Positions 45,919 through 55,921 are shown, counted from the stretch's first letter. The stretch is DNA of 64,000 bases from Nocardia blacklockiae (GCF_015477355.1 NZ_JADLRJ010000006.1:124001-188000), one strand, 5' to 3'. Made by a program: numbers and translations. Notes: generated from the sequence alone by a model not told the origin.

Positions 45919-47148
45919 CTACAGTCCCAGGGTTGCCTTGGCGATGATGTTGCGCTGAATCTCGTTGCTGCCGGCGTAGATCGAGCCGGCGCGGTCGTTG
46001 AAGTAGCGCTGCGGCGCCACCGCCTGCCACTCCGCCCCGCTCAGATATCCGTCGGCGGGCGCGGTGTAGTCGGCCACCGGACCGCCGGGCATGGTGCCGT
46101 GCGGCTGGTAGACCCGGCCGCGCGGGCCCGCGGCGGTCAGGGCGAGTTCGGTGAGCTGCTGGCTCAGTTCGGTGCCGAGGATCTTCAGGGTCGAGGCCGC
46201 GGGACCCGGGTTCCTGCCCCGCGAGATCGCCGACACCGTCCGATATTCCAGGATCTCGAGCACGTCGGCGCGGATGCGGATGTCGGCGAGGCGGGCCGCG
46301 AAGGCCGGATCGTCCAGCAGCGCACCGCCGTCCGGGCCCGGCTGCGTCGCCGCCTGCTCGGCCAGCGACTCCGCCATCACCTGGAGCATGGGGCCCAGCG
46401 CGCCGCCGCGTTCGAAGTTCAGCAGGTACTTGGCGACGGTCCAGCCGTCGTCGACGCGGCCCAGCACGTTCTTCTTGGGCACCCGGACCTGGTCGAAGAA
46501 GACCTGGTTCTGGACCTGCTCGCCGGAGGTCATCACCAGCGGGCGCACCTGGATGCCGGGGGAGTCCATCGGGATCAGCACGAACGTGATGCCCTGCTGC
46601 TTGCGGGCCAGCTTCGAGGTGCGGACCAGGCAGAAGATCCAGTTCGCCTCGGTGGCGTGGGTGGTCCAGATCTTGGAGCCGGTGCACACCAGGTCGTCGC
46701 CGTCGTCGACGGCGGCCATGGTCAGCGACGCCAGGTCCGAGCCGGCCTCGGGTTCGGAGTAGCCCTGGCAGAAGAACACCTCGCCGGTGAGGATGCGGGG
46801 CAGGAAGTAGGACTTCTGCTCCTCGGTGCCGAAGGCGATGATCGCGTGCGACACCATCCGGATCCCCATGGGCGACAACGGCGGCGCGCCGGCCAGCATC
46901 GACTCGCGGTCGAAGATGTAGTGCTGGGTCAGGCTCCAGTCGCAGCCGCCGTACTCCACCGGCCAGGCCGGCGCCGCCCAGCCGCGCGCGTGCAGGATGC
47001 GCTGCCACCGCATGCTGGCCTCGTGATCCGGGTAGACGCTCGTGGCGAGTTGCCCGGCGCGCCGGAGGTCGGGTGTCAGGTTCTCGTCGAAAAACCGCCG
47101 TACCTCGTCGCGAAACGCCCGATCGGTGGGCGACCAGTCCAGATCCAC
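45919..47148 (-). CDS. Acyl-CoA dehydrogenase (first gene of a pair)
   Basis: A 409-aa FadE-type flavoprotein that inserts a 2,3-double bond into an acyl-CoA. Features: CQGYSEPEAGSDLASLTMAA (flavin-binding region), GSKIWTTHATEANWIFCLVR, the CoA/FAD segment NVLGRVDDGWTVAKYLLNFE, and the C-terminal YAGSNEIQRNIIAKATLGL that binds FAD at the dimer interface. GTG start 47148 has AAGGAG six nt upstream; longer upstream frame is rejected. Two TTCCA-type palindromes upstream may control it. Confidence 0.94.
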   Translation of the reverse strand: MDLDWSPTDRAFRDEVRRFFDENLTPDLRRAGQLATSVYPDHEASMRWQRILHARGWAAPAWPVEYGGCDWSLTQHYIFDRESMLAGAPPLSPMGIRMVSHAIIAFGTEEQKSYFLPRILTGEVFFCQGYSEPEAGSDLASLTMAAVDDGDDLVCTGSKIWTTHATEANWIFCLVRTSKLARKQQGITFVLIPMDSPGIQVRPLVMTSGEQVQNQVFFDQVRVPKKNVLGRVDDGWTVAKYLLNFERGGALGPMLQVMAESLAEQAATQPGPDGGALLDDPAFAARLADIRIRADVLEILEYRTVSAISRGRNPGPAASTLKILGTELSQQLTELALTAAGPRGRVYQPHGTMPGGPVADYTAPADGYLSGAEWQAVAPQRYFNDRAGSIYAGSNEIQRNIIAKATLGL

Positions 47149-47264
47149 GAAGAACTCCTTGTCCGATAAACGGAGCTTCACCTTCTCATTTACTCGCACT
47201 CGAGCGCAAATGGTCGTTAACTTAATGGCTTCGTCGGCGGCCCGGAGGCGTCTCGGGCTTGACA

Positions 47265-47309
47265 TTCCATTGTGGAGGTAGCATCCTGAGATTACGTTCC
47301 ACTTTGGAA
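47265..47309. promoter_or_regulatory. Pair of TTCCA-N3-TGGAR palindromes
   Basis: TTCCATTGTGGAG (47265-47277) and TTCCACTTTGGAA (47297-47309) are 32 bp apart, about three helical turns, in the AT-richer gap between the divergent FadE pair and the DUF1707 gene. They look like a tandem operator for a dimeric regulator encoded elsewhere. No known regulator is assigned. Confidence 0.45.
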
Positions 47310-47338
47310 TATCGACTCTCCTCGATAGGACCACGGCC

Positions 47339-47776
47339 ATGGACATCGCGACCGGCACCCGCGCCTCCGACGCCGAGCGCCAGCAGGTGATCGACCTGCT
47401 GTCCCGGCACCTGAGCGACGGACGCCTGGACCTCGCCGAATACGACCAGCGGGTGGCGCGGGTCTACGCCACCACCACGCGCGACGACCTGCAGCTGGTG
47501 CTGTCGGACCTGCCGAAGCCGGCGCGGCAGCGGCCCGCGGCGCCCGCGCGGCGGCCCGCCCGGCTGCCGATCTGGCAGCGCATCGAGGGCGGCGCGTGGC
47601 TGGGTGTGAGCGTGCTGTGCCTGGTCATCTGGGGCCTGATCTCGGTCGGCACGGGCGAATTCACCTACCCCTGGCCGGTCTGGGTGATCGGGCCGTGGGG
47701 CGCCGTGCTGGTGTTCCGCGTCCTCACGGGGTGGGAGTCGCGCGGCTGCGCCCGGGTGGGTGCGGGACCGTCCTGA
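47339..47776 (+). CDS. DUF1707 (SHOCT-like) membrane protein
   Basis: A 145-aa protein with an N-terminal DUF1707 domain (about 7-62, [37 protein letters not shown]) and two membrane helices (about 87-107, [18 protein letters not shown], and 112-130, [17 protein letters not shown]). Function unknown; DUF1707 is common in actinobacterial membrane proteins. It precedes smc by 58 bp in the same direction and is divergent from the FadE pair. Short C-terminal tail. Confidence 0.88.
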   Translation: MDIATGTRASDAERQQVIDLLSRHLSDGRLDLAEYDQRVARVYATTTRDDLQLVLSDLPKPARQRPAAPARRPARLPIWQRIEGGAWLGVSVLCLVIWGLISVGTGEFTYPWPVWVIGPWGAVLVFRVLTGWESRGCARVGAGPS

Positions 47777-47834
47777 CGACTCGGGACCCGGCATACGCGG
47801 AGCTACCCTCGGTCAGCGGGTAGATTGGCCTGCT

Positions 47835-50800
47835 GTGCACCTGAAGAGTCTGACGCTGAAGGGATTCAAATCCTTCGCGTCCGCGACGACCCTGCGCTTG
47901 GAGCCGGGCATCACCTGTGTGGTGGGGCCGAACGGCTCGGGCAAGTCGAACGTCGTCGACGCGCTCACCTGGGTGATGGGTGAGCAGGGCGCGAAGGCGC
48001 TGCGGGGCGGCAAGATGCAGGACGTCATCTTCGCGGGCACCGCCGGCCGGGCGCCGCTGGGCCGCGCCGAGGTCACCCTGACCATCGACAACTCCGACGG
48101 CGCGCTGCCCATCGACTACTCCGAGGTGTCGATCACCCGCCGCATGTTCCGCGACGGCGCCGGCGAGTACGAGATCAACGGAAACTCCTGCCGCCTGATG
48201 GACGTGCAGGAACTGTTGTCGGACTCCGGCATCGGCCGCGAGATGCACGTCATCGTCGGGCAGGGGCAGCTCTCGGCGATCCTGGAATCGCGCCCGGAGG
48301 ACCGTCGCGCCTTCATCGAGGAGGCGGCCGGTGTCCTCAAGCACCGCAAGCGCAAGGAGAAGGCGGTCCGCAAGCTGGAGGCCATGCAGGCCAACCTGGC
48401 GCGCCTGACCGACCTCACCACCGAGCTGCGCCGCCAGCTCAAGCCGCTGGGCCGCCAGGCCGAGGTGGCGCGCCGTGCGGCCACGGTGCAATCCGAACTC
48501 CGCGACGCGAAACTGCGCCTGGCCGCCGACGATCTGGTGACCCGCCGGAACGAGCTGGCCAGCCAGCAGAGCAAGGAGTCCTACGCGCGCGAGCAGCAGA
48601 TCAACGTGCAGGCCGAACTGGATGCCGCCAATGCCGCACTGGCGCAACAGGAATTCGAGCTGTCCCGGCTGACGCCGGGCGCCGAGGCCGCCGCGCAGAC
48701 CTGGTTCCAGCTCTCGGCGCTGGTGGAACGCGTCAACGCCACTATCCGCATCGCGCGCGACCGGGCCCGCAACCTGACCATCGAGCAGCCCACCGGCACC
48801 GGCCGCGACCCCGAGCAGCTGGAGGCCGAGGCGGCGCGCGTCGAGGCCGAGGAGGCCGAACTCCTGGCGGCCGTCGAGATGGCGGCCGAGACCCTCGAGG
48901 CCGCCCGCGACCAGCTGCACGAGCGCGAGCAGGCGGCGAAGGCCGCCGAGCAGGCGCACCTGGCCGCCGTGCGCGCCATCGCCGACCGCCGCGAGGGTTT
49001 GGCCCGGCTGTCCGGTCAGGTCGACAATCTGCGCACCCGCGCGCAGTCCGCCGACACCGAGATCACCCGGCTGTCCACGGCGCTGGCCGAGGCGCGGCAG
49101 CGCGGGGCCGACGCCGAGGCCGAATTCGAGTCCGTGCAAGCCGAATTGAGCGAACTCGACGCGGGCGAGGAGAGCCTGGACGCCGCCTACGAGCACGCCG
49201 CGCAGGCCCTGGAACTGGCCGAACGGCGCGTCGCGGAACTGCGCGAATCCGATCGCGAGGCCGGGAAGAAGGTGGCCTCGCTGACCGCCCGCATCGAGGC
49301 GCTCACCATGGGCCTGTCCCGCAAGGACGGCGGCGCGTGGCTGCTCGAACACCGCGCCGAGGGCCTGCTGGGCCCGCTGTCCGGCCTGCTGCGCGTGCAC
49401 AGCGGCTACGAGGCCGCCGTCGCCGCCGCCCTGGGCCCCATGGCCGACGCCCTCGCCGCCGAGAACGGCACCACCGCCCACGCCGCCCTGACCGCCCTGA
49501 AGGAGGCCGACGGCGGCCGCGTGGCGCTCGTATTCGGCAGCGGCGGTGCACAATCCGGCCGCGGCGGCGCGGCGGCGGCCGGTGGTGCGCCGGTGCCGGA
49601 GGCCGGTGCCGCGGGTACGGGGAGTGCTACGCCCCGCGCGGAGCGGCCCGGGTTGCCGGGTCGGGCGCGGTGGCTTGCTGATGTCGTTGATTGCCCGGCG
49701 GAGATGCGGGGGGCCGTGGATGCGTTGACGGCCGGTACCGTGGTGGTAGACGATCTCGCTGCTGCAGCGGAAGTGCTTGCGGCGCAGGGGGATGTGCGGA
49801 TCGTGACGCGCGAGGGCGATCTCACCGGGTCCGGGTGGTTGCTCGGCGGGTCGGATCGGGCGCCGAGCAGCCTGGAGATTCAGGCCGACATCGACGCCGC
49901 GCGTGCGGAATTGGAGTCCTGGCAGCGGCACGCCGAGGAGTTCGAGGCCGCGCTGTCGGGGGCCGAGGCCGAGCAGACCGACCGCAAGCAGGCCGCCGAC
50001 CAGGCGCTGCTGGCGCTGCACGAGTCCGACCAGGCGCTGGTGTCGATCTACGACCGGCTGGGCCGGCTCGGCCAGACCGCGCGCAGCGCCCAGGCCGAAT
50101 GCGACCGCCTGCAGGACCAGCGCGCCGACGCCGAGACCGCCCGCGAGGAGAACCTGCGGAAACTCGCCGAGCTGGAGGACCGGCTGCGGCACGCGGAATC
50201 CGAACACTCCGAATCGGATTCGGACGCCGACGCGGGTACCGAGACCGCCGGTTACGCGCGCGAGGAGGCCGCGGCCGCCCTCGCCGAGGCGCGCTCGATG
50301 GAGGTCGAGGCCCGGCTGGCGGTGCGCACCGCCGAAGAACGCGCGGAATCGGTACGCGGCAAAGCGGATTCGCTGCGCCGGGCCGCCCGCGCCGAGCGCG
50401 AGTCCCGCGCCCGCGCCGAACGCGCCCAGGCCGCCCGCCGCCGCGCCGCGGAGGTCGCCGCCGTGGTCGCCGAATCCGCCGAGCGCGTCGCCGCGGAGCT
50501 GGAAACCGTTGTCGCCGAAGCCGCTTCGCGTCGCGACGAACTGGTGCGCCGCCGCACCGACTGCGCCGCCCAGGTCGACCAGACCAAGGAGCGGGTGCGC
50601 GCGCTCACCACCCAGCTGACCCAGCTGACCGACGCCGTGCACCGCGACGAGGTGGCCCGCGCCGAGGCGGCGCTGCGTATCGAACAGCTCGAGCAGACCA
50701 TCTCCGAGCAGTTCGGCATCGCGCTGGACGACCTGATCGCCGAGTACGGCCCGGACGTCCCGATGCCGCCGACCTCGCTGGAGATCCAGGAGTACGAGCA

Positions 50801-51524
50801 GGCCAAGGAGCGCGGCGAACAGGTCAGCCCGCCGCAGCCGATGCCCTACGACCGCGCCACCCAGCAGCGTCGCGCCAAGCGCGCCGAGAAGGACCTCACC
50901 ACTCTCGGCAAGGTCAATCCGCTGGCGCTGGAGGAGTTCGCGGCCCTCGAGGAGCGCTACAACTTCCTGTCCACCCAGCTCGAGGACGTCAAGAAAGCGC
51001 GCCAGGACCTCCTCGACGTGGTCGCCGAGGTGGACGCGCGGATCCTGCAGGTGTTCACCGAGGCGTGGGAGGACGTCGAGCAGGAATTCGTCGGCGTGTT
51101 CGCGAAGCTGTTCCCGGGCGGCGAGGGCCGGCTGCTGCTGACCGACCCCACCGACATGCTGACCACCGGCATCGAGGTGGAGGCCCGCCCGCCGGGCAAG
51201 AAGGTCAAGCGGCTGTCGCTGCTGTCCGGCGGCGAGAAGTCGCTGACCGCGGTCGCGCTGCTGGTCTCGATCTTCCGTGCCCGCCCGTCCCCGTTCTACG
51301 TGATGGACGAGGTCGAGGCGGCGCTCGACGACACCAACCTGCGCCGCCTCATCGGCCTGTTCGAGCAGCTGCGGGAGAAGTCGCAGCTGATCGTCATCAC
51401 CCACCAGAAGCCGACCATGGAGATCGCCGACGCCCTCTACGGCGTGAGTATGCGTGGCGACGGCATCACCCAGGTCATCTCGCAGCGGCTGCGCGGGGAG
51501 AATCTGGTCGGCGCGTCGACCTAG
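47835..51524 (+). CDS. smc: Chromosome segregation protein SMC
   Basis: A 1229-aa SMC ATPase that compacts and segregates chromosomes with ScpAB. Walker [15 protein letters not shown] is near residue 33. Long coiled coils surround a hinge at about 510-680. The C-terminal head has [19 protein letters not shown] (signature) and [13 protein letters not shown] (Walker B). Start GTG 47835 gives the usual [14 protein letters not shown]. The hinge carries an Ala/Gly/Pro-rich insert at about 569-612 with locally different codon use. Adjacent to ftsY in mycobacteria; here 5.4 kb intervenes. Confidence 0.98.
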   Translation: MHLKSLTLKGFKSFASATTLRLEPGITCVVGPNGSGKSNVVDALTWVMGEQGAKALRGGKMQDVIFAGTAGRAPLGRAEVTLTIDNSDGALPIDYSEVSITRRMFRDGAGEYEINGNSCRLMDVQELLSDSGIGREMHVIVGQGQLSAILESRPEDRRAFIEEAAGVLKHRKRKEKAVRKLEAMQANLARLTDLTTELRRQLKPLGRQAEVARRAATVQSELRDAKLRLAADDLVTRRNELASQQSKESYAREQQINVQAELDAANAALAQQEFELSRLTPGAEAAAQTWFQLSALVERVNATIRIARDRARNLTIEQPTGTGRDPEQLEAEAARVEAEEAELLAAVEMAAETLEAARDQLHEREQAAKAAEQAHLAAVRAIADRREGLARLSGQVDNLRTRAQSADTEITRLSTALAEARQRGADAEAEFESVQAELSELDAGEESLDAAYEHAAQALELAERRVAELRESDREAGKKVASLTARIEALTMGLSRKDGGAWLLEHRAEGLLGPLSGLLRVHSGYEAAVAAALGPMADALAAENGTTAHAALTALKEADGGRVALVFGSGGAQSGRGGAAAAGGAPVPEAGAAGTGSATPRAERPGLPGRARWLADVVDCPAEMRGAVDALTAGTVVVDDLAAAAEVLAAQGDVRIVTREGDLTGSGWLLGGSDRAPSSLEIQADIDAARAELESWQRHAEEFEAALSGAEAEQTDRKQAADQALLALHESDQALVSIYDRLGRLGQTARSAQAECDRLQDQRADAETAREENLRKLAELEDRLRHAESEHSESDSDADAGTETAGYAREEAAAALAEARSMEVEARLAVRTAEERAESVRGKADSLRRAARAERESRARAERAQAARRRAAEVAAVVAESAERVAAELETVVAEAASRRDELVRRRTDCAAQVDQTKERVRALTTQLTQLTDAVHRDEVARAEAALRIEQLEQTISEQFGIALDDLIAEYGPDVPMPPTSLEIQEYEQAKERGEQVSPPQPMPYDRATQQRRAKRAEKDLTTLGKVNPLALEEFAALEERYNFLSTQLEDVKKARQDLLDVVAEVDARILQVFTEAWEDVEQEFVGVFAKLFPGGEGRLLLTDPTDMLTTGIEVEARPPGKKVKRLSLLSGGEKSLTAVALLVSIFRARPSPFYVMDEVEAALDDTNLRRLIGLFEQLREKSQLIVITHQKPTMEIADALYGVSMRGDGITQVISQRLRGENLVGAST

Positions 51525-51814
51525 CGGGAACTCGGCACCACCTGAACCGGGGTGGCGCATACCCCGTGGGTAGGAACATCACCACCTAGGGTGCGTACCG
51601 GCCGGGCCGGTTCGCTGTGACCATAAGTGGGCCGGTCGACACCGATCCCCGGGAACGACTGCACCGCAACGGTGTCCGATGAGCAGGGGACCACCCGGTA
51701 CGTGCCGGGGTGTCATCGATCGGCCGACGGATCAACCGCCGTGGCCCAGGACGCGCATCCGGCCGCAGCGGTTCGATCGTCGGGATTCTGCATCGAACCC
51801 CTTGGAGGATACCC
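51525..51814. other. 290-bp intergenic region after smc
   Basis: It contains no convincing gene. It should hold the smc terminator and the promoter of the protease gene, but I find no long perfect hairpin. GGAGG immediately before 51815 is the protease ribosome-binding site. Confidence 0.4.
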
Positions 51815-53629
51815 ATGTCCAGATCTCGGTCATGGTCGACGATCGCCGCCGTCTCGGCGCTGACGCTGCTGACGGTCGGCTTCGGCGCCGGCTGTGCCAG
51901 TGACACCGGAACCGCGCCCGCGGACCTGCACCCGCCCAATCAGATGGAGAAGGCCGCCGCGTTGATCCGGCCCGCCATCGCGGCCATCGACATGCATGTC
52001 AGCGGTTACGTGCTCGACGAACTCGGCAACGTGTTCAACGACGGGAAGCCGTACGAGATCGACGGCACCTGCACCGGCTTCGTGGTCAATCCCGACGGGT
52101 ACATCGCCACGGCCGGGCACTGTGTCGACATCGGGCCGGGCTCGGAGTCCTTCCGCGACAACTACGTTCAGATGGCCGCCCTGGAGGCGCACGAACGCCG
52201 CCCGCAGGTGAGCGCCGAGGACTTCTACGCGTTCGGCTCGAAGAACTGGGCCGTGGAGGGCGACAGCAAGGGGTCGCCGCTGGATCTGAAGGTGGCGGTG
52301 CAGGTCGGCGGGGGCAAGACCGATCCGCTGCCCGCCCGCGTGGTCGACTACCGCGCCCTCGGACAGGGCGACGTGGCCCTGCTGAAGGTGGAGGCGCACG
52401 CCCTCGCGGCGGCCGAACTCGCCACCGACGCCGATGTGCGGATCGGTGACCAGGTGCTGGCCGTCGGCTACCCGGCGAGCACCGACCTGGTCACCGACCG
52501 ATCCGCCGAGCCGTCGAACAAGGAGGGCGCGGTCAGCTCGAAGAAGACGTCGGGGAGCGTGCCGGTCTACGAGATCAGCGCCGCGGTGTCGCCCGGGATG
52601 AGCGGCGGGCCCACCGTGGGCAGCGACGGCCGGGTGGTCGGGGTGAACAGCTTCCTCATCCGCGGCGAGTCGCAGCCGTTCAACTTCATCGCCCCGGCGG
52701 CCGGATTGACGGAACTGTTGAAGCGCAACGGAGTTCAGCCCGCGCTCGCTCCCGTCGACACCACCTACCGCGACGGGCTGAGCGCGTTCTACGCCGGCCG
52801 GTACACGACGGCGATCAGCGACTTCGACAAGGTGCTCGCGCTGTCGCCGGGGCACGCGAAGGCAGGTGAGATGAAGACCTCCGCGGCTCAGATGCGCGAC
52901 AAGTTCGGCGACTGGGGCAGCCCGTCCACCGACTACAAGCGCTGGTACGTGATCGGCGGCAGTGCCGCGGCCGCCGTGCTGGCGGCGGCGGGACTGGTAC
53001 TGCTGGTGCTGCGCAGGCGGCGTCGGGGCACCGTGGCGCTCGCCGCCCCGCCGGCCACCAACCCGGACCTCCGGTTCGAGTCGGCCGGTCCGGGTGGCGC
53101 GGCGGGGACTCCGGGCTCGCAGTACGGGGCGGGTCCGGGTGCACCGGGGAATCCGGACCCGCAGTACGGTCCGCCGAATTACGGTGCCCAGACGCCGAAT
53201 CCGGCAGGTGCGCGGTACGGCGCTGCGACGTTGAATCCGGGAGGTGCGCAGTCCGCGTCGCCGGGCCATGGTGCTGCCACCCTGGATCCGGCCGGTGCGC
53301 GGTCCGCGTCGGTTCAGGGTGCGGACTCGGATTCGGCAGGTGCGCGGTTCGTGCCGTCGCCTTACGGCTTCACGGACCCGAAACCGGCTGTGGCGGAGTC
53401 GGAGTGGTCGGCGGCCGGTTCCGCGGGACCGGTATCGACCGTCGCGCAGTCGGAGTCGGCGGGCCCCGATGCCGCTGCGTCGAGTCCTGCTGGGGCGCAG
53501 ACGGTCCCGTCGGAGGGCGGGACCGCCGGTCAGCCGCTGTCGAGTGCGGGGCACGCCTTCTGCGGGAGCTGCGGCACCAGGGCCGAGGCCGGGCAGAAGT
53601 TCTGCCGGACCTGCGGGCAGGCGCTCTAG
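51815..53629 (+). CDS. Membrane-anchored trypsin-like serine protease with C-terminal zinc ribbon
   Basis: A 604-aa protein. The lipoprotein-like signal ends GFGAGC (C27). The trypsin-like domain covers about 50-305, with the triad visible as H102 (TAGHCVD), D186 (GDVALLKVE) and S263 (SPGMSGGPTV). A short TPR-like helix pair (about 316-350) leads to a membrane helix (about 377-399) followed by basic residues. The cytoplasmic tail is Gly/Pro/Ala-rich with imperfect repeats (PAGARYGAATL, GGAQSASPGHGAATL) and ends in a zinc ribbon with C583, C586, C597 and C600 (FCGSCGTRAE, FCRTCGQAL). Possible transmembrane signalling protease. Its stop overlaps the convergent NmrA gene's stop. Confidence 0.85.
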   Translation: MSRSRSWSTIAAVSALTLLTVGFGAGCASDTGTAPADLHPPNQMEKAAALIRPAIAAIDMHVSGYVLDELGNVFNDGKPYEIDGTCTGFVVNPDGYIATAGHCVDIGPGSESFRDNYVQMAALEAHERRPQVSAEDFYAFGSKNWAVEGDSKGSPLDLKVAVQVGGGKTDPLPARVVDYRALGQGDVALLKVEAHALAAAELATDADVRIGDQVLAVGYPASTDLVTDRSAEPSNKEGAVSSKKTSGSVPVYEISAAVSPGMSGGPTVGSDGRVVGVNSFLIRGESQPFNFIAPAAGLTELLKRNGVQPALAPVDTTYRDGLSAFYAGRYTTAISDFDKVLALSPGHAKAGEMKTSAAQMRDKFGDWGSPSTDYKRWYVIGGSAAAAVLAAAGLVLLVLRRRRRGTVALAAPPATNPDLRFESAGPGGAAGTPGSQYGAGPGAPGNPDPQYGPPNYGAQTPNPAGARYGAATLNPGGAQSASPGHGAATLDPAGARSASVQGADSDSAGARFVPSPYGFTDPKPAVAESEWSAAGSAGPVSTVAQSESAGPDAAASSPAGAQTVPSEGGTAGQPLSSAGHAFCGSCGTRAEAGQKFCRTCGQAL

Positions 53630-54531
53630 GCGGCGCCGTCGAGCAGCGACTTCAGCTGGGCCGCACCGGTTTCCGCGAGCCAGTCGTCGAAGGTGCGGAG
53701 GCCGGGATGGATCACCCGCAGCGCGTGCAGGTCGGCGTGCCAGCCGGAGCCGCCGTCGGCGACGCGCCGAGCGACCGAGGCGATCGGTTCGCCCAGCGCG
53801 TCGGCCTCCGCCTCGCTGAGCTGGTGGTACCGGACGGGAATGCCGGTGGCCGCGGTGATCCGGGCCGCGGCGGCCACCGGCGTCAGCGCGTCGCCCGCCA
53901 GCTCGAGGGTCCGGCCGTGGAAGCGCTCCGGCTCGGCGAAGGCCCGTGCCGCGAGGACGCCGATGTCGTCGACGGCGATCATCTGGACCGGGTGGTCCGG
54001 CGGGAACAGGTGCCGGTGCACGCCGCCGGTGATCCCGTCGATCGGCGTGCCCTGCGCGAGGTAGTTCTCCATGAACCGCACCGGCCGCAACAGGGTGTAG
54101 CGCATCCCGCCCGCGCGCACCGCGTCCTCGATCGCCTGCTTCCCGGCCGCGACCCGCTCGCCGTCACCGTCGAAGGAGGCGATGCCGGTGAAGACGAAGT
54201 GGTCGACCTCGGCGTCGCGGGCCGCCTCGACCAGGGCCACGCCGCGCCGGGCCTCGCGGTCCTTGTCGTCGTTCGTCGGGTCGAAGGGATTCGGCGGAAC
54301 GGCGAAGACGCCGCGCACACTCGTGACGGCCGCGCGCAGCGTGCCGGGCTCGTCGAAATCGCCGAGCGCGAGTTCCGCACCGGCCGCCGCCAACGCGCGG
54401 GCCGCGGGCGTCGTCGTGTCCCGGACCAGCGCGCGGACCGGGCGGCCCGCGGCGAGCAGGTGGCGCACCGTCGCGCCGCCCTGCTTGCCCGTCGCACCGG
54501 TGACGAGAATGGGTTCGTTTCGTTCGGACAT
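53626..54531 (-). CDS. NmrA-like NAD(P)-binding protein
   Basis: A 301-aa atypical short-chain dehydrogenase. The N-terminal Rossmann motif ILVTGATGKQGGATVRHLLA, GDFDEPGTLRAAVTSVRGVF, FVFTGIASFDGDGE and LRPVRFMENYLAQG fit the NmrA/HSCARG family, which often senses NADPH rather than catalysing. Divergent from a TetR gene with a near-perfect palindrome between, so probably its target. It shares the palindromic CTAG with the stop of the protease gene. Confidence 0.9.
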   Translation of the reverse strand: MSERNEPILVTGATGKQGGATVRHLLAAGRPVRALVRDTTTPAARALAAAGAELALGDFDEPGTLRAAVTSVRGVFAVPPNPFDPTNDDKDREARRGVALVEAARDAEVDHFVFTGIASFDGDGERVAAGKQAIEDAVRAGGMRYTLLRPVRFMENYLAQGTPIDGITGGVHRHLFPPDHPVQMIAVDDIGVLAARAFAEPERFHGRTLELAGDALTPVAAAARITAATGIPVRYHQLSEAEADALGEPIASVARRVADGGSGWHADLHALRVIHPGLRTFDDWLAETGAAQLKSLLDGAA

Positions 54532-54547
54532 GGCGTTCCCTTCGGTA

Positions 54548-54573
54548 GAATCCGGGTTGCTCGACCCGTATTC
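54548..54573. promoter_or_regulatory. Inverted-repeat operator between NmrA-like and TetR genes
   Basis: Arms GAATCCGGGT and ACCCGTATTC (9 of 10 complementary) around a 6-bp spacer occupy most of the 61-bp divergent gap. They fit a TetR operator controlling both genes (inference). Confidence 0.55.
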
Positions 54574-54592
54574 GGACCATAGGAGCGGTGTG

Positions 54593-55411
54593 ATGGCCTC
54601 TGCCAGTGCGGAAACGCGGGTGCGTGACGAAACGGAGCCGGCCCGGGCCGACGCCCGGCGCAACCGGGCGCTGATCCTGACCGCCGCGCAGCGCGCCTTC
54701 GCCGAGCACGGCACCTCGGTGTCGCTCGCCGAGGTCGCGCGCCGGGCGGGCGTCGGGGCCGGCACGGTGCACCGGCACTTCCCCGCCAAGCTCGACCTGG
54801 TGGAAGCCGTTGTGCAGCAACGCATCGACCGGCTCACGGCGGTGGCGATCGGCTACCGGGACGCCCCGGACGCGGGCGCGGCGTTCCTCGACTTCTGCGC
54901 GCGGGTCGTGATCGGCACGCCGCGCAACAAGGCGATGTGCGACGTGCTCGATTCCGACGACGGCTGGCCGCGCGACCTGTTGCGCGGCGCGGGGGAGCGG
55001 TTCCGCCACGCGCTCGGGGCCCTGCTCGCCGCGGCACAGCGAGAGGGCTCGGTGCGCGCCGATCTCACCCTGCCCGACGTGCTCGCCGTCTTCGCCGGAT
55101 GCGTGGCCATCCAACGGGTTTCGGGACACCTCGACGAGCTGTCCCGCCCCGCCGCCATGGTGTTGCAGGCGATGCGCACCACGCCGCCCGGCGACGTGAC
55201 GAAACTCGAAACCCGCTCCCCGGGCCGTAACGAAACCACAGCGCATAACGAAACCGATCGCTGCCCGGTCTGCGGCTCCGCACTACGTGCCTCCGGCACC
55301 GGCCGCCCCGCCCGCTACTGCTCCCCGGCCTGTCGCCAGAAGGCCCACCGCCGCCGCCGAGCCGCCGCCGACGCGCACGACCTCCGCGCCGCCGCGCCGA
55401 GTTCGGCATGA
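54593..55411 (+). CDS. TetR-family regulator with C-terminal zinc-finger extension
   Basis: A 272-aa protein. The TetR helix-turn-helix lies at about 42-65 (VSLAEVARRAGVGAGTVHRH), followed by the all-helical ligand domain to about 205. Beyond that is an extra segment with four cysteines, C224, C227, C243 and C247 (CPVCGSALRASG, RPARYCSPACRQKAHRRR), like the small actinobacterial zinc-ribbon often found in stand-alone or tail positions. The tail is arginine-rich and may touch DNA or RNA. ATG 54593 follows AGGAG. No frameshift joins the two parts. Confidence 0.88.
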   Translation: MASASAETRVRDETEPARADARRNRALILTAAQRAFAEHGTSVSLAEVARRAGVGAGTVHRHFPAKLDLVEAVVQQRIDRLTAVAIGYRDAPDAGAAFLDFCARVVIGTPRNKAMCDVLDSDDGWPRDLLRGAGERFRHALGALLAAAQREGSVRADLTLPDVLAVFAGCVAIQRVSGHLDELSRPAAMVLQAMRTTPPGDVTKLETRSPGRNETTAHNETDRCPVCGSALRASGTGRPARYCSPACRQKAHRRRRAAADAHDLRAAAPSSA

Positions 55412-55463
55412 CCGTCGCTGTGCGAGGTCCCGGCTTGTCGGTGGTCCCCGCTACTTTCGTGGC

Positions 55464-55916
55464 ATGCGGACCTTCGTGTGGCAGGGGATCGACGAGCCTC
55501 GGATGGAGATCGTCCATGTCGAGTCGCTGGACCGGGCGCGCGGCACCCAGATCGGGGTGGCCTACGAACTGCGTTGGCAGTTGGCGGGTTCCGAGCTGAC
55601 CGTCGACGCGGGCGCCGGGCCGGTGCGGCACCGCCTGGACGGTGCCGACTACTTCGATCTCCAGCATTCGGCGTTCTTCAACTCGCTACCCGTGGTGCGC
55701 GACGAGCTGCTGAACGGCACGCCCGCGCCGCGCGACTACACCATGCGCTTCGTCTCGGTTCCCGATACCGCCGCGACGCTCACGGCGCAGCGATACGAGC
55801 CGCGCGGCGGCCACCGGGTGGGCTTCGTCTCCGGCGACTACCGCGCCGAGATCGATTTCGACGACGCCGGATTCGTCCTGCTCTACCACGACTATCTGCG
55901 CCGGCTACATCCCTGA
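55464..55916 (+). CDS. Putative glycolipid-binding family protein
   Basis: A 150-aa protein whose start, RTFVWQGIDEPRMEIVHVES, resembles the putative glycolipid-binding family (PF06475). That family is typically about 180-190 aa, so this is a shorter version. Strand-rich, with YDFDDAG-type acidic turns (YRAEIDFDDAGFVLLYHDYL near the C-terminus). No signal peptide. The ribosome-binding site is weak. It converges with the DUF2237 gene, 5 bp away. Function unknown. Confidence 0.7.
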   Translation: MRTFVWQGIDEPRMEIVHVESLDRARGTQIGVAYELRWQLAGSELTVDAGAGPVRHRLDGADYFDLQHSAFFNSLPVVRDELLNGTPAPRDYTMRFVSVPDTAATLTAQRYEPRGGHRVGFVSGDYRAEIDFDDAGFVLLYHDYLRRLHP

Positions 55917-55921
55917 CGGGG

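Noticed and set aside
47724-51560. 1278-codon reverse-strand frame across smc
   Set aside because: Shadow of smc; Leu/Gly/Arg low-complexity sequence with no domain.
53200-53350. DNA repeats in the protease tail as a CRISPR or mobile element
   Set aside because: They are imperfect in-frame repeats encoding a disordered Gly/Ala/Pro tail, with no spacer pattern.
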